64,000 nt of DNA from an uncultured Isoptericola sp. (GTDB taxonomy: Bacteria; Actinomycetota; Actinomycetes; Actinomycetales; Cellulomonadaceae): assembly GCA_947497265.1 (NCBI GenBank), contig CANMFP010000002.1, positions 496,001 through 560,000 on the forward strand, given 5' to 3'. How positions within the stretch are numbered: position 1 is the first letter of the stretch; each line of letters begins with the position of its first letter. Under the pieces are notes generated by a model, which made no database searches, was not told the DNA's origin, and worked only from the letters and a program-made list of their open reading frames with translations. This document shows, in pieces, positions 52,016 through 62,560 of this stretch. Both the position numbers and the translations under genes were made by a program.

Positions 52016-53346
52016 GCGGGGACGTCCTTCTGATCGTGCGGCACGACGTCGTCGTCCGCTGCTTCGGGTGTGCTCCTGCGCACCAGGATGCTGGCGACCT
52101 GCTTGCGGCGCCCCTCGACGCGCTCGGCCTCGAGGCGCAGCGCGCCGACGTCGGCGCACGCGCCGGCGAGCGGCACCTTGCCGAGCGCCTTGGCGAGCAG
52201 GCCGCCGGCGGTGTCGACGTCGTCGTCGTCGAGCCGCAGGTCGAACAGCTCGCCGAGCTCGTCGACCGGCAGCCGCGCGGGCACGCGCCACAGCCCGTCG
52301 CCGAGGTCCTCCGGCTCCGGCTCGGGCGCCGTGTCGTGCTCATCGGTGAGCTCGCCGACGAGCTCCTCGATGATGTCCTCGACCGTGACCAGGCCCGCCA
52401 CCCCGCCGTACTCGTCGACGACGATCGCGATGTGCGAGCGCCGCGCCTGCATGTCCCGCAGCAGGTCGTCGGCCGGCTTCGACTCGGGGACGAACACCGG
52501 CGCACGGACGTGGTCGATGACCGGGCTGTCCTCGGCGGACGGGTCGGCGTCCAGCAGCCGGGCCACGTCCTTGAGGTAGACGACGCCGATCAGGTCGTCC
52601 ACGGTCCGGCCCACGACGGGGACCCGGGAGAAGCCGGACCGCAGGAACAGGCGCATCGCCTTGCGCAGCGACGTGTCCTCGCTCGTCGTGACCATGTCGG
52701 GGCGGGGCACCATGACCTCGCGCGCCAGCGTGCCGCCGAGCTCCAGGGCGGAGCGGAGCAGCTCGCGCTCCTCGGCCTCGATGGCCTCGTTCTCCCGCAC
52801 CCTGTCGGCCATGTCGCGCAGCTCGTCGGTCTCGGGGGCGGGCGCCTCGCCGGGTGCGCGTCGCCGCGGGACCCAGTCCACGGCCCGGTGGACTGCGGCG
52901 AGCGGGCCGCCCAGCGTGATGAGGGCCCGCGCCGGGTGGTGGTGCGCCCACGTCCGCGGGCTGAACCGCAGCAGCAGCACCCCGGCGGCGAGCCCGGCGA
53001 CGGCGACGCCCAGGAGCGCCTCCCACCACCCGTCGAACCAGTCGGCCAGGAGCAGTGCGAAAGAGCCCACGGCGACGGCCTCCGCGAGGACCCCGACCAG
53101 ACCCAGGGACACCGGGACGCCCGGGTCGGCAGCCAGCTGCTGCGCACGCCGGATCCGGCGGGTGCGTGCGGGAGCCGCCGGACCGTCGTCGTCCCCGGCG
53201 AGCGCCTCGGCGAGAGCGTCAGCCAGCGACGCGCGCGTCACCCGCTGCACCGCCGTCCGCCCCGCGCTGAGCAGCGCCGAGAGCATCAGCGCGACGACGA
53301 GCGTCATCCACAGGACGACGTCGGGAGCATCCACCGCGCCCGTCAC
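52012..53346 (-). CDS. HlyC/CorC-type membrane protein with CBS pair
   Basis: A 444-residue protein of the hemolysin-C/CorC family, often linked to divalent cation export. The N-terminal DUF21-like membrane domain has three to four segments, followed by the tandem CBS domains ([20 protein letters not shown] and [20 protein letters not shown]) and the CorC_HlyC domain ([19 protein letters not shown]). The GTG at 53346 overlaps the ybeY stop (GTGA), which fixes the start. Despite the family name, haemolysis is not implied. Confidence 0.91.
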   Translation of the reverse strand: MTGAVDAPDVVLWMTLVVALMLSALLSAGRTAVQRVTRASLADALAEALAGDDDGPAAPARTRRIRRAQQLAADPGVPVSLGLVGVLAEAVAVGSFALLLADWFDGWWEALLGVAVAGLAAGVLLLRFSPRTWAHHHPARALITLGGPLAAVHRAVDWVPRRRAPGEAPAPETDELRDMADRVRENEAIEAEERELLRSALELGGTLAREVMVPRPDMVTTSEDTSLRKAMRLFLRSGFSRVPVVGRTVDDLIGVVYLKDVARLLDADPSAEDSPVIDHVRAPVFVPESKPADDLLRDMQARRSHIAIVVDEYGGVAGLVTVEDIIEELVGELTDEHDTAPEPEPEDLGDGLWRVPARLPVDELGELFDLRLDDDDVDTAGGLLAKALGKVPLAGACADVGALRLEAERVEGRRKQVASILVRRSTPEAADDDVVPHDQKDVPA

Positions 53347-53795
53347 CGCCCGGCGAGGAAGGTGAGCAGGAGGCGTCGCTGCAGCGCGAACATCTCCTTC
53401 TCCTCCTCGGGCTCGGCGTGGTCGTAGCCGAGGAGGTGCAGGATGCCGTGCGTGGTGAGCAGCAGCAGCTCCTCCACCGTCGAGTGGCCCGCCGCCTTGG
53501 CCTGCTGCGCCGCCACGTCCGGGCACAGGACGATGTCGCCGAGCGTCCCCGGCGGTGCCTCCTCGCCCTGGCGGCCGGGGCGCAGCTCGTCCATCGGGAA
53601 GGAGAGCACGTCGGTGGGGCCGGGCTCGTCCATCCACTGCACGTGCAGGTCCGTCATCGTGGCCGTGTCCACGAACAGGACGGACAGCTCGCTGGCCGGG
53701 TGCACGTGCAGGCTGTCGAGAGCGAAGCGGGCCAGCGCCGCGAACTCCGCCTCGTCGACCTCGTGGCCCGACTCGTTGTTGACCTCGATGCTCAC
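53343..53795 (-). CDS. ybeY: Endoribonuclease YbeY (rRNA maturation factor)
   Basis: A 150-residue zinc-dependent endonuclease for 16S rRNA 3' processing and ribosome quality control. The three-His zinc site [11 protein letters not shown] is complete. The GTG at 53795 overlaps the phoH stop (GTGA), fixing the N-terminus as [10 protein letters not shown]; the longer frame reading is rejected. Order phoH-ybeY-hlyC-era is a classical bacterial cluster. Confidence 0.95.
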   Translation of the reverse strand: MSIEVNNESGHEVDEAEFAALARFALDSLHVHPASELSVLFVDTATMTDLHVQWMDEPGPTDVLSFPMDELRPGRQGEEAPPGTLGDIVLCPDVAAQQAKAAGHSTVEELLLLTTHGILHLLGYDHAEPEEEKEMFALQRRLLLTFLAGR

Positions 53796-54856
53796 CGGCG
53801 TCCCCCTCGGTCGTTCCGGCTCCCCCGGCCGGCGCCGTCGCCGCGGGGCCGCGTGGTGTCCCACCGCGCGTAGGCGTCGATGATGTCGCTCACGAGCCGG
53901 TGCCGCACGACGTCGGAGCTCGTCAGACGGCAGAACTCCACGTCGTCGACGCCGGTGAGGATGTCCTCCACGACCCGCAGGCCCGACGTCGTGCCACCCG
54001 GCAGGTCCACCTGCGTGGCGTCACCGGTGATGACCATCGTGGAGCCGAACCCGAGCCGGGTGAGGAACATCTTCATCTGCTCCGCAGAGGTGTTCTGCGC
54101 CTCGTCGAGGACGATGAACGAGTCGTTGAGCGAGCGGCCCCGCATGTACGCGAGCGGGGCGACCTCGATCGTGGAGGAATCGATGAGCTTGGGGATCGAG
54201 TCGGGGTCGACCATGTCGTGCAGCGCGTCGTACAGCGGCCGCAGGTACGGGTCGATCTTCTCGCTGAGCGACCCGGGCAGGTAGCCGAGCTTCTCGCCCG
54301 CCTCCACGGCGGGGCGCGTCAGGATGATCCGGTTGACCTGCTTGGCCTGCAGGGCCTGGACCGCCTTGGCCATCGCCAGGTACGTCTTGCCGGTCCCGGC
54401 AGGGCCGATGCCGAACGTGATGGTGTTCGCGTCGATGGCTTCGACGTAGCGCTTCTGCCCGACGGTCTTGGGCCGGATCGTGCGGCCCCGGCTGGACAGG
54501 ATGTCGAAGGTCAGGACCTCGGAGGGGAGCTGGACGGTCTTGGCCGTGAGCATCGCCACGGACCGCGAGACGACGTCCGGGGTGAGCGGCGTCCCGGACT
54601 CGACGACCTCGACGAGCTCGTCCAGCAGCCGGGAGACGATCGCGACCTCGGCGGCCGGGCCGTGCACGGAGATCTCGTTGCCCCGGGCGTGCACGTCGAC
54701 GCCGGGGAACCCGTCCTCGACCGCGCGGAGCACGGAGTCGCGGCTGCCCAGCAGGGCGACCATCGGTACGTGGGCCGGGACGACGACGCGGTGCTCGGCG
54801 GTGTACCCGGCAGGTTGCTGGCCCGGGGGCCGATCGGAGGCGGCAGAGGTCGACAT
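53792..54856 (-). CDS. PhoH-like ATPase
   Basis: A 354-residue P-loop protein. Walker A is GPAGTGKTY, Walker B is FIVLDEAQN, with the family stretches [12 protein letters not shown] and [13 protein letters not shown]. An N-terminal KH-like region (about residues 25-105) is present, as in PhoH family members that act with YbeY in RNA metabolism. The ATG at 54856 lies two bases after the upstream HIT stop; an in-frame ATG at 54874 would overlap the HIT gene and is an alternative. ybeY overlaps its end. Confidence 0.93.
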   Translation of the reverse strand: MSTSAASDRPPGQQPAGYTAEHRVVVPAHVPMVALLGSRDSVLRAVEDGFPGVDVHARGNEISVHGPAAEVAIVSRLLDELVEVVESGTPLTPDVVSRSVAMLTAKTVQLPSEVLTFDILSSRGRTIRPKTVGQKRYVEAIDANTITFGIGPAGTGKTYLAMAKAVQALQAKQVNRIILTRPAVEAGEKLGYLPGSLSEKIDPYLRPLYDALHDMVDPDSIPKLIDSSTIEVAPLAYMRGRSLNDSFIVLDEAQNTSAEQMKMFLTRLGFGSTMVITGDATQVDLPGGTTSGLRVVEDILTGVDDVEFCRLTSSDVVRHRLVSDIIDAYARWDTTRPRGDGAGRGSRNDRGGRR

Positions 54857-54858
54857 GC

Positions 54859-55212
54859 TCAGGCGGGGCTCCATCCGAGCTGGGTCCCGGCGATGACGTG
54901 CCCGTGCACGTGGAAGACGCTCTGGCCCGCTCGCGGGCCGGAGTTGAAGATGAACCGGTACTGCCCGTCGGCGAGGTCGTGCGCCACGGTGTCGGCGACC
55001 TCGACCACCTCGGCGAGCAGGCCGGGGTCCGCTGCGGCGAGCACGGAGACGTCACCGTGGTGCTCCTTGGGCACGACGAGCACGTGCACAGGAGCCTGCG
55101 GGTCGATGTCGCGGAACGCGATCACGCGTTCGGTGGTCTCGACGACGTCGGCTGGCAGCTCGCCCGCGACGATCCTGCAGAACAGGCACTCGGGATCAGT
55201 GGTGTCGGTCAT
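54859..55212 (-). CDS. HIT family nucleotide-binding hydrolase
   Basis: A 117-residue histidine-triad protein of the HINT type, which hydrolyses purine nucleoside phosphoramidates or AMP conjugates. The triad motif is HVHGHVIAG; the start ECLFCRIVAGELPADVV and FIFNSGPRAGQSVFHVHG are typical. The ATG at 55212 is chosen; a GTG at 55221, which would add three residues, sits one base after the rsmE stop. It is embedded in the rsmE-phoH operon. Confidence 0.92.
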   Translation of the reverse strand: MTDTTDPECLFCRIVAGELPADVVETTERVIAFRDIDPQAPVHVLVVPKEHHGDVSVLAAADPGLLAEVVEVADTVAHDLADGQYRFIFNSGPRAGQSVFHVHGHVIAGTQLGWSPA

Positions 55213-55222
55213 ACCGTCCACG

Positions 55223-56005
55223 CTACCGCCACCGGCCCAGACGTTCGCTCAGGAGTGCGACGGCGACGGGTCCGGCCGTCGAGGTGCGCAGCACGTGCGG
55301 GCCGAGGCGTGCCGCGGTCGCGCCCGCCGCGACGAGCGACGCGAGCTCGGCCTCACCGATCCCGCCCTCCGGCCCCACGACCACGAGCAGCTCGGGCGCG
55401 ACGGCCCCGGAGGCCCGCTCGGCGGCCGCGGGCAGCGCGACGTCCGCGAGCGCCGTCGTCGCCTCCTCGTGGAGGACGACGACGGTACCCCCGGCGGCCG
55501 CGACCTCACGGGTGCGCGCCGCGAGCTGCTTGGTCGTGACGTGCTCGGACACCGCGGGCAGGTGCGCCCGGCGCGCCTGCTTCACGGCGGAGCGCACGGT
55601 CGATTCCCAGCGCGCCCGGGACTTCGCGGCCCGGGCGCCTCGCCAGACGACGACGGACCGGTCCGCCTGCCACGGCACGACGGCGTCGGCCCCGACCTCC
55701 ACGGCCGCCTCGACCGCGAGCTGGTCGCGGTCGCCCTTGGCGAGCGCCTGGACGAGCGTGAGGACGACGCCGGGTGCCGGCTCGGTGGCACGCTCGGCCA
55801 CCCGCAGGCGGACGTCGGTACCGTCGACCGACTCGACGACGCCGCGCAACCGGGTCCCGCCGCCGTCGACAACGTCGAGGGTCTCGCCGGGTCCGCGGCG
55901 CTGCACGACTCCGGCGTGGCGGCCCTCGTCACCGCCCAGGACGTAGACCTCGCCCGGTGCGACCCTGCTCAGGTCGTCCGCCGAGAGGAAGACGGGCGCG
56001 CTCAC
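55223..56005 (-). CDS. rsmE: 16S rRNA m3U1498 methyltransferase RsmE
   Basis: SPOUT-class methyltransferase of 260 residues that methylates U1498 of 16S rRNA. The N-terminal PUA-like region is followed by the C-terminal knot with VVVGPEGGIGEAELASLV and LGPHVLRTSTAGPVAV, the SAM-binding signature. The GTG at 56005 follows one base after the dnaJ stop. Position dnaJ-rsmE is common in Firmicutes and actinobacteria. Confidence 0.95.
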   Translation of the reverse strand: MSAPVFLSADDLSRVAPGEVYVLGGDEGRHAGVVQRRGPGETLDVVDGGGTRLRGVVESVDGTDVRLRVAERATEPAPGVVLTLVQALAKGDRDQLAVEAAVEVGADAVVPWQADRSVVVWRGARAAKSRARWESTVRSAVKQARRAHLPAVSEHVTTKQLAARTREVAAAGGTVVVLHEEATTALADVALPAAAERASGAVAPELLVVVGPEGGIGEAELASLVAAGATAARLGPHVLRTSTAGPVAVALLSERLGRWR

Positions 56006-56006
56006 C

Positions 56007-57128
56007 TCAGCGGCCGCTCAGCTTGTCCTTGAGGCGGGAGAACACACCCGGGTGCGCCGCGACGAGCCGTGGCTCGGGCCGCTCCTCACCGCGCAGGCCG
56101 GCGAGCTGGTGCAGCAGCGCAGACTGCTCCTCGCTCAGCTCCGTGGGCACCTGCACCTCGACGTGGATGTTCAGGTCGCCCCGGCCGTTGCCGTGCAGGT
56201 GCCCGACGCCGAGACCCTTGAGGGTGATGATCTGGCCCGGCTGGGTGCCCGGGCGCAGGTCGATCTCCTCGGCACCGTCGAGGGTGTCGAGCTCGAGGAC
56301 CGTCCCGAGCGCCGCCGCCGTCATGGGCACGGGCAGGGTGCAGTGCAGGTCGTCGCCGCGGCGGACGAAGACGTCGTGCGCCCGCTCGCGGATCTCGACG
56401 TACAGGTCGCCGGCGGGACCGCCGCCCGGGCCGACCTCCCCCTGGGACGTCAGCTTGATCCGCGTGCCGGTGTCGACGCCGGCCGGGACGTTGACCGTCA
56501 GGCTGCGGCGCGAGCGCACGCGACCGTCGCCGGAGCACTCGGCGCACGGCTCGGGGATGACCGTGCCGAAGCCCTGGCAGGCGGCGCACGGCGCCGTGGT
56601 CATGACCTGCCCGAGGAAGGACCGGGCCACGCGCTGGACGTTGCCGCGGCCGTGACACACCTCGCAGGTGCGCACGTCGGTGCCGGGCCGGCAGCCGTTG
56701 CCGCCACAGGTGCCGCAGACGACGGCCGTGTCGACCTGGAGCTCACGCTTGGCGCCGAACGTGGCCTCGACGAGGTCGATGTCCATGCGTACCAGCGCGT
56801 CCTGGCCGCGGCGCGCGCGCGGTACCGGGCCGGAGGCCTGGCCACCGCCGAAGAACGTCTCGAAGATGTCCTGGAAGCCGAAGCCCTGGCCGAAGCCGCC
56901 GCCGGCGCCCCCGCCCGGCGCGGTCGGGTCCACGCCGAGGTCGTACTGCTCGCGCTTCTCGCGGTTAGACAGCACCTCGTACGCGCGGGCGACGTCCTTG
57001 AACTTCTCCTCGCCGGCAGCCCCGGCGACGTCCGGGTGCAGCTCGCGAGCGAGCTTGCGGTATGCCTTCTTGATCTGCTCGGGAGAGGCGTCGCGCTCGA
57101 CGCCCAGGATCTCGTAGTAGTCGGTCAC
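56007..57128 (-). CDS. dnaJ: Chaperone DnaJ
   Basis: Hsp40 co-chaperone of DnaK, 373 residues. The J domain contains the HPD motif ([12 protein letters not shown]), followed by a Gly/Phe-rich region and four zinc-finger CxxCxGxG repeats ([33 protein letters not shown]) and the C-terminal substrate-binding domain. The GTG at 57128 ([11 protein letters not shown]) is the family start. It is the second, hrcA-linked DnaJ type common in actinobacteria; the dnaK operon is not in the window. Control by HrcA and CIRCE is expected. Confidence 0.96.
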   Translation of the reverse strand: MTDYYEILGVERDASPEQIKKAYRKLARELHPDVAGAAGEEKFKDVARAYEVLSNREKREQYDLGVDPTAPGGGAGGGFGQGFGFQDIFETFFGGGQASGPVPRARRGQDALVRMDIDLVEATFGAKRELQVDTAVVCGTCGGNGCRPGTDVRTCEVCHGRGNVQRVARSFLGQVMTTAPCAACQGFGTVIPEPCAECSGDGRVRSRRSLTVNVPAGVDTGTRIKLTSQGEVGPGGGPAGDLYVEIRERAHDVFVRRGDDLHCTLPVPMTAAALGTVLELDTLDGAEEIDLRPGTQPGQIITLKGLGVGHLHGNGRGDLNIHVEVQVPTELSEEQSALLHQLAGLRGEERPEPRLVAAHPGVFSRLKDKLSGR

Positions 57129-57177
57129 AGTTCTCTCTTCGGTGACGTACGCGGTCTGGTCAGGGTTTCCGCGTGGC

Positions 57178-58209
57178 TCAGCTCGGCAGCACGCGGGAGA
57201 GGTAGCGGGCCACGGCGTGCACCGAGGCGATCGTGCCGGGATAGTCCATGCGGGTCGGGCCGATCGAGCCGAGGGACGCGACGGGGTCGCCGCCCGACCC
57301 GTAGTCGGAGACGACGACGGATGCCTCGGTGAGGCCGTCCAGCCGGTTCTCGTGACCGATCCGCACACCGACGCCGTCGCTCGACATCTCGGTGAGCAGC
57401 CCCAGCAGGATGACCTGCTCCTCGAGCGCCTCCAGCACAGGGCTCAGCCCTTGCTCGAAGGTCGCCTCGGAGCGGGCGAGGTTCGCCGTGCCCGCGAGCA
57501 CGATCCGTTCCTCGTTCTCCTGGCCGAGGGTGTCGACCACCAGGTCGGCCACGGCACCGGCGACACCCGCCAGGTCCGGGCCGACGGCCTCCACCACGGC
57601 GGCGAACGCCACGGGGAGGTCCGCGAGCCGTTTGCCGGCCGCCGCGGCGTTGAACCGGGCGCGCAGCTCGGCCAGCGTCGCCTCGGCCAGCGGGCTCCCG
57701 CCGTCGGAGGTGCCGGGCAGCTCGCAGAAGCGCTGCTCGACCCGGCCCGTGTCCGTGATGACGACGACGAGCAGGCGTCCCTCCCCCACGGGGACGATCT
57801 CGAGGTGGCGCAGGCCCGACCGCCGCAGCGACGGGTACTGCACCACGGCGACCTGCCCGGTGAGCTGGGCGATCAGCCGCCCGGCCCGCACGAGGACGTC
57901 GTCGAGGTCGACGGCCTCGGACAGGAACGTCTCGATGGCGCGCTTCTGCGGGATCGTCAGGGGCCGCACCTCGGCGAGGCGGTCGACGAAGAGCCGGTAG
58001 CCGGCGTCGGTGGGCACGCGCCCGGCCGACGTGTGCGGCTGGGCGATGTAGCCCTCCTCCTCGAGCGCCGCCATGTCGTTGCGGATCGTGGCGGGCGAGA
58101 CACCCAGGCGGTGGCGCTCCGTCAGCACGCGCGAGCCCACGGGCTCCCGCGTCGTGACGTAGTCCTCCACGATGGCGCGCAGCACCTCGAGACGACGTTC
58201 CTCGCTCAC
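57178..58209 (-). CDS. hrcA: Heat-inducible repressor HrcA
   Basis: Repressor that binds CIRCE operators and controls heat-shock genes with GroEL as partner. The 343 residues begin with a winged helix ([39 protein letters not shown]) and contain the GAF-like and dimerisation domains ([13 protein letters not shown]). The GTG at 58209 starts right before the winged helix, with GGAG close upstream; upstream in-frame sequence is not used. dnaJ follows 49 bases downstream. Autoregulation through the CIRCE at 58263-58289 is expected. Confidence 0.95.
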   Translation of the reverse strand: MSEERRLEVLRAIVEDYVTTREPVGSRVLTERHRLGVSPATIRNDMAALEEEGYIAQPHTSAGRVPTDAGYRLFVDRLAEVRPLTIPQKRAIETFLSEAVDLDDVLVRAGRLIAQLTGQVAVVQYPSLRRSGLRHLEIVPVGEGRLLVVVITDTGRVEQRFCELPGTSDGGSPLAEATLAELRARFNAAAAGKRLADLPVAFAAVVEAVGPDLAGVAGAVADLVVDTLGQENEERIVLAGTANLARSEATFEQGLSPVLEALEEQVILLGLLTEMSSDGVGVRIGHENRLDGLTEASVVVSDYGSGGDPVASLGSIGPTRMDYPGTIASVHAVARYLSRVLPS

Positions 58210-58262
58210 TCTCCTGCGCCTCCCTCCGCCGAGCACCCTGGCGTTCGTGCGTGGCCGTACCT

Positions 58263-58289
58263 TTAGCACTCTCGATCGTTGAGTGCCAT
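58263..58289. promoter_or_regulatory. CIRCE operator (left half perfect, right half degenerate)
   Basis: TTAGCACTC, a nine-base spacer and GAGTGCCAT lie 54 bases upstream of hrcA. The left half matches the CIRCE consensus exactly; the right half has GAGTGC followed by CAT instead of TAA. Confidence 0.88.
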
Positions 58290-58474
58290 CCTACGCGTCC
58301 CGACGGACAGAACCACGAGTGCCGCCCACCGGCCCGGTGAGGTACCTCAGACCGCTCGAGGGCCTTGCGGTGCGCCGAGAACCGGGCACCTGCCCGATCC
58401 ACGCGCCTGCCTCACCCGTCGAGGCTGGTCGATGACGGGTCACCCGGCCCGGCACGACAGTCACGGAGGCGATC

Positions 58475-58654
58475 ATGCACCCGATCGAGCACCACACCCT
58501 CTACCGCCGCCAGGAGTCCGAGCTCGCCCGACGTGCCGAGCAGGTGCGTCAGGCACGCGAGCGCCGCACCGCAGAGCCGGAGCGCGCCACGGGGCGACGG
58601 AAGCCTCGGGCGGACCGTCACCGCCTCACGCTGCTGTGGCGCCGCACGGCGTGA
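58475..58654 (+). CDS. Small basic protein (59 aa)
   Basis: A highly charged Arg/Glu-rich peptide beginning MHPIEHHTLYRRQESELARR and ending LTLLWRRTA; the middle is predicted to be one long amphipathic helix. GGAGG lies five bases before the ATG, so translation is likely. Similar short basic proteins are frequent in actinobacteria with no known function. It lies between CIRCE and a LAL regulator gene, 57 bases upstream of the latter. Confidence 0.68.
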   Translation: MHPIEHHTLYRRQESELARRAEQVRQARERRTAEPERATGRRKPRADRHRLTLLWRRTA

Positions 58655-58711
58655 GCACCACCGTGCCCCCCGGTCCGGGGCGACCACGCCGCCACCTGGC
58701 ACGATGACCAG

Positions 58712-61561
58712 GTGAGCCTCGAACCCTCTCCGCTGGTGGGCCGCGCCGACCAGCTCGGCACGCTGCGCGGCACCCTGTCGTCGGCCCGGCACGGCCAGGG
58801 CGACACGGTGCTGCTGTCGGGCGAGGCGGGGATCGGCAAGACCCGCCTGGTCACCGAGCTGCTCGCCGCCGTCGGCGACGACGTCCTCGTCGTGCGCGGA
58901 CAGTGCGCCGACTCGGGCTCCGGCCCGGTCCCCTACGCGGGCGTCGAAGGCGTGCTGCGCGAGGTCGTCGCCGCCCTGGGGCCCGCCGACGCCCTCGCCG
59001 CCGCCGGCCCGGCCGCGGACGCGCTCGGCGCCGTCCTGCCCGGGCTCGTCGACGTCCGCCCCGACGTCGGCACCGGGCGCGCACCCGACGTGCTGGCCGA
59101 CCTCCTCACGACGCTCGCCACCGAGCGGCCGGTCCTCGTCGTCGTCGAGGACCTGCACTGGTCCGACGACGTCACCCGCGCCGTCGTGTCCCGCCTGGCC
59201 CGCGCGGCACGCACCACCGCCCTGTGCCTGGTGGCCACCTACCGCAGCGACGACGTCGGCCGCCGGCACCCGCTGCGCACCACCCTCGCCGAGCTGGACC
59301 GGGCGCGGCTCGTCACCCGGGTCGAGGTCCCGCGCCTCGGTGCAGCCGAGGTCGCCGAGCTCGCCCGGTCGGTGCTCGGCACCGGCGCGCTCGACAGCAC
59401 CGGTCTCGCCGACCTCGTCGAACGCTCCGAGGGTGTGCCCTTCTACGTCGAGGAGCTCGCCCGCTGCCTCGACGCGGAGATGCCGACCTCCCTGCGCGAC
59501 GTGCTGCTGCTGCGCTACTCCCAGCTCTCGGCCGGGGCGCAGGAGTTCTGCCGACTCGTCGCGGCCGCCGGCGCACGGGCCACCCACGACGTCCTCGCCG
59601 GCGTGCTGGGCGACGACGCGCTCGCCGCCGCCGAGCCTGCCGCACGCGAGGCGGTGGACGCCCTCGTGCTGCTCGCCGAGGCGGACGGCTACCGGTTCCG
59701 CCACGCGCTCATGCAGGAGGCCGTCGACGCGGAGCTCCTGCCGACCGAGCGCCGTCGCCTGCACACCGGGTACGCGCAGACGCTCGCGAGCGGCCCCCGG
59801 ACCGTGCCTCGGCTCGCCGAGATCGCGGACCACTGGTGGCGGGCCCGGGTCCCCGGCAAGGCGCTCGCCGCCGCGGTCACCGCCCACGCGGCCGCCGGGC
59901 ACGACGCCGCGGTCTCCACGGCGGCGGCACTCGGCGAACGAGCCCTGGAGCTCTGGGAGCTCGTCGAGGACGCCGAGGCCGTCACCGGCACCACCCACCA
60001 CGAGCTGCTGCTGCGGGTCGCCGACACGCAGCAGCTCGCGACCCGTGCGGACCGCGCACTGACGCTCGGCCGTCAGGCGCTCGTCGAGTGGCCGGCCCGC
60101 GACCCTGGCGGACGTGCACAGGCCCTCGGCCAGGTGGCCCTGTACTCGCTGCGCACCGGCGACCCCGCCGGTCAGGACCTGCTGTCCGAGGCGCTCGAGA
60201 TCGCCCCTGCCGACGACGCGGACACCCGGCTGTGGCTGCTGCGCGCGCAGGCACGCACCGCGATGCTCGCCGGCCGGGCCGACGAGGCGATCGACGCCGC
60301 GACGCGCGGTCTCGAGGTGGCGACGGCGTCGGGCGACGCGGTCACCGCGTCGATCCTGCACAACACCCGCGCCGTGGCCCGGATCAACACCGGCGACCTG
60401 GTCGCGGTCGACGAGCTCGTGGCGGCCCGCGACCTGGCCGGGGACGACTGGCACGCCGTCAGTCGGTACTTCACGAACGGTTCGGACGCCTTCATCATGC
60501 TCGGCCGGTACGCCGACGCGCTCCGGCTCGCGGCGGAGGGCGCCGACCGTGCCCGCCGCAGAGGTGCGGGCATGGTCAGCCGCACCATGCTCGAGGGGAA
60601 CGTGGCCGAGGCCCTCGTCATGATGGGCCGATGGAGCGAGGCCGACGCCTGGTACGAGCAGGCCACGACCCAGGTCGAGCCCAGCACGTTCGCCGTGTAC
60701 CTCGCCGAACGGTGGACGTGGCTGACCCTGTGGCGCGGTGACGTCGACGGGGCGTTGGCGATGGCCCGCCGCCACCGTCCGGTGTGGATGCGCCACGAGC
60801 GCATCGAGACGCAGGTCCGCTACCGGATCCGCACCACGCTGGCCGAGCTGGCCCTCGTGCGCGACGACCTCGACGACGCACTGGACCTCGTCGGCATCGT
60901 CACCGACCACCACGATGGCGCCATCCCGTACGCCCTCTCGTTGCTCGGGGTGGCCGGACGAGTGCTGGCCCGCGCCCGCGACGAGGGCCGGGACGTCGAC
61001 GTCGTGCCCTATCGCGACGCACTGGAGCGGTGCGCCGTGTGGCCCACCCACCCGGTGTGGGAGGCGGTGTTCGACGCCGAGCTCGGCGAGGGGCCCTGGT
61101 CGGCCGTCGCTGACCTCGGCCCCGACGACGGCGCGCCGGCTCATTTACGGCCCTACGCCCTGTGGCGCGACGGCCGCGCACGGCTCGACGGCGGCGACAC
61201 GGCGGGGGCCCGCGGCCACCTGACCGCCGCCGTCGAGGCGGCCGAGGCGATCGGTGCGGGCTACGTGCGGGACCGGGCCCTCGCCCTGCTCGACGACGCA
61301 GGGCCCGCCGTCCCTCGACGTGCGCCGCGTCAGGGCTCCCGGTCCGGCCTCGGCGGCCTGACCGACCGCGAGCGCCAGGTGCTCGACCTCGTCGCGGAAG
61401 GGCTGACCAACGGCGAGATCGCCGAGCGGCTGTACATCTCGCGCAAGACGGCGTCGGTGCACGTCTCGGCGATCCTGCGCAAGCTCGGTGTCGCCTCCCG
61501 CACGGAGGCGGCCGTCGTCGCCCGCACCGACTCTCACAGGGACTCGCACACCGCGAAGTAG
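58712..61561 (+). CDS. Large ATP-binding LuxR-type (LAL) transcriptional regulator
   Basis: A 949-residue regulator. The N-terminal AAA/STAND-type ATPase has Walker A GEAGIGKT (about residue 39), Walker B VLVVVEDLHW, and a sensor-like region FYVEELARC; a long middle of helical TPR-like repeats follows (about 350-830). The last 65 residues form the LuxR helix-turn-helix (LTDRERQVLDLVAEGLTNGE, RLYISRKTASVHVSAILRKL). LAL proteins often activate sugar or secondary-metabolite genes. No target cluster is adjacent, so its regulon is unknown. The GTG at 58712 is the first good start. Confidence 0.92.
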   Translation: MSLEPSPLVGRADQLGTLRGTLSSARHGQGDTVLLSGEAGIGKTRLVTELLAAVGDDVLVVRGQCADSGSGPVPYAGVEGVLREVVAALGPADALAAAGPAADALGAVLPGLVDVRPDVGTGRAPDVLADLLTTLATERPVLVVVEDLHWSDDVTRAVVSRLARAARTTALCLVATYRSDDVGRRHPLRTTLAELDRARLVTRVEVPRLGAAEVAELARSVLGTGALDSTGLADLVERSEGVPFYVEELARCLDAEMPTSLRDVLLLRYSQLSAGAQEFCRLVAAAGARATHDVLAGVLGDDALAAAEPAAREAVDALVLLAEADGYRFRHALMQEAVDAELLPTERRRLHTGYAQTLASGPRTVPRLAEIADHWWRARVPGKALAAAVTAHAAAGHDAAVSTAAALGERALELWELVEDAEAVTGTTHHELLLRVADTQQLATRADRALTLGRQALVEWPARDPGGRAQALGQVALYSLRTGDPAGQDLLSEALEIAPADDADTRLWLLRAQARTAMLAGRADEAIDAATRGLEVATASGDAVTASILHNTRAVARINTGDLVAVDELVAARDLAGDDWHAVSRYFTNGSDAFIMLGRYADALRLAAEGADRARRRGAGMVSRTMLEGNVAEALVMMGRWSEADAWYEQATTQVEPSTFAVYLAERWTWLTLWRGDVDGALAMARRHRPVWMRHERIETQVRYRIRTTLAELALVRDDLDDALDLVGIVTDHHDGAIPYALSLLGVAGRVLARARDEGRDVDVVPYRDALERCAVWPTHPVWEAVFDAELGEGPWSAVADLGPDDGAPAHLRPYALWRDGRARLDGGDTAGARGHLTAAVEAAEAIGAGYVRDRALALLDDAGPAVPRRAPRQGSRSGLGGLTDRERQVLDLVAEGLTNGEIAERLYISRKTASVHVSAILRKLGVASRTEAAVVARTDSHRDSHTAK

Positions 61562-61678
61562 GGCCGCCTGCCGTCCAGGAGTGCCCGCGGGCCACTTCGC
61601 CACCACCGGAGGCACTACTTGGCGGTGACGGGGTGTCGGTCACCGCCGCGGCCGCGACCGCTGCCTAGGCTCGCCTGC

Positions 61679-62560
61679 GTGCACGACCGCTACGGATCCG
61701 ACGTCCTCGCCACCGCCTCGACCCGCGTGGCGGGCACCCCCGACGGGTCGGCGCACCATCGCCGACGACCCGCGTCACGACCCCAGGCAGCCGAGCCCGG
61801 CCTGGTGGTCGAGGAGGTGCAGACCGGCTGGGTGGGCGCCGTCGTCCGCGTGGAGAAGTCCGGCGGGATGCACCTGGTGGTGCTCGAGGACCGGCGCGGC
61901 AAGACCCGCTCGTTCCCCCTGGGGCCGGGATTCTGGGTCGACGGGCAGCCGGTCGAGCTCACCGCGCCCGTGACGTCGCGGGCACCCGCCCCACCGGCCC
62001 GGACCGCCTCCGGGTCGGTCGCCGTCCACGGCGCGCGGGCACGGGTCGCCCGCGGCTCACGCATCTGGGTGGAGGGCAAGCACGACGCGGAGCTCGTCGA
62101 GAAGGTCTGGGGCGACGACCTGCGCGTCGAGGGCGTGGTCGTGGAGATGCTCGACGGGGTGGACAACCTGGCCGACGCCCTGGCGGAGTTCGGCCCCTCC
62201 CCGGAGCGCCGTGTCGGGGTGCTGGTCGACCACCTGGTGCCCGGCGCGAAGGAGCAGCGGCTGGCGGACGCCGCGCTGCGCACCGTCCGCCCTGGCACGG
62301 TGCTCGTCCTGGGACACCCCTACGTCGACGTCTGGCAGGCGGTGCGCCCGGCACGGGTCGGGCTGCCGGCGTGGCCGGCGATCGACCGCGGCACCGAGTG
62401 GAAGATCGGCATCCTGCGCGAGCTCGGCTGGCCGGCGTCGGGCCCCGCGGACGTCGGCCGGGCGTGGCAGCGGATCCTCGCCTCGGTCCGGGACTTCCGA
62501 GACCTCGACCCGGCCCTGCTGGGCCGGGTCGAGGAGCTCATCGACTTCGTGACGGCGTGA
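61679..62560 (+). CDS. DUF3097 family protein
   Basis: A 293-residue actinobacterial protein of unknown function, recognised by the start VHDRYGSDVLA, the central RGSRIWVEGKHDAELVEKVW and LVDHLVPGAKEQRL, and the end VDVWQAVRPARVGLPAWP. The TOPRIM-like pattern (WVEGKHDAELV and DHLVPG) suggests a nucleic-acid or nucleotide enzyme, but this is inference. The GTG at 61679 is the family start; a longer in-frame reading has no support. It ends directly against the convergent DUF4282 gene. Confidence 0.86.
   Translation: MHDRYGSDVLATASTRVAGTPDGSAHHRRRPASRPQAAEPGLVVEEVQTGWVGAVVRVEKSGGMHLVVLEDRRGKTRSFPLGPGFWVDGQPVELTAPVTSRAPAPPARTASGSVAVHGARARVARGSRIWVEGKHDAELVEKVWGDDLRVEGVVVEMLDGVDNLADALAEFGPSPERRVGVLVDHLVPGAKEQRLADAALRTVRPGTVLVLGHPYVDVWQAVRPARVGLPAWPAIDRGTEWKIGILRELGWPASGPADVGRAWQRILASVRDFRDLDPALLGRVEELIDFVTA

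Noticed and set aside
58412-61144. 910-codon minus-strand frame opposite the LAL regulator
   Set aside because: The plus strand has Walker and LuxR motifs; the antisense frame is low-complexity Gly/Arg/Val-rich sequence.
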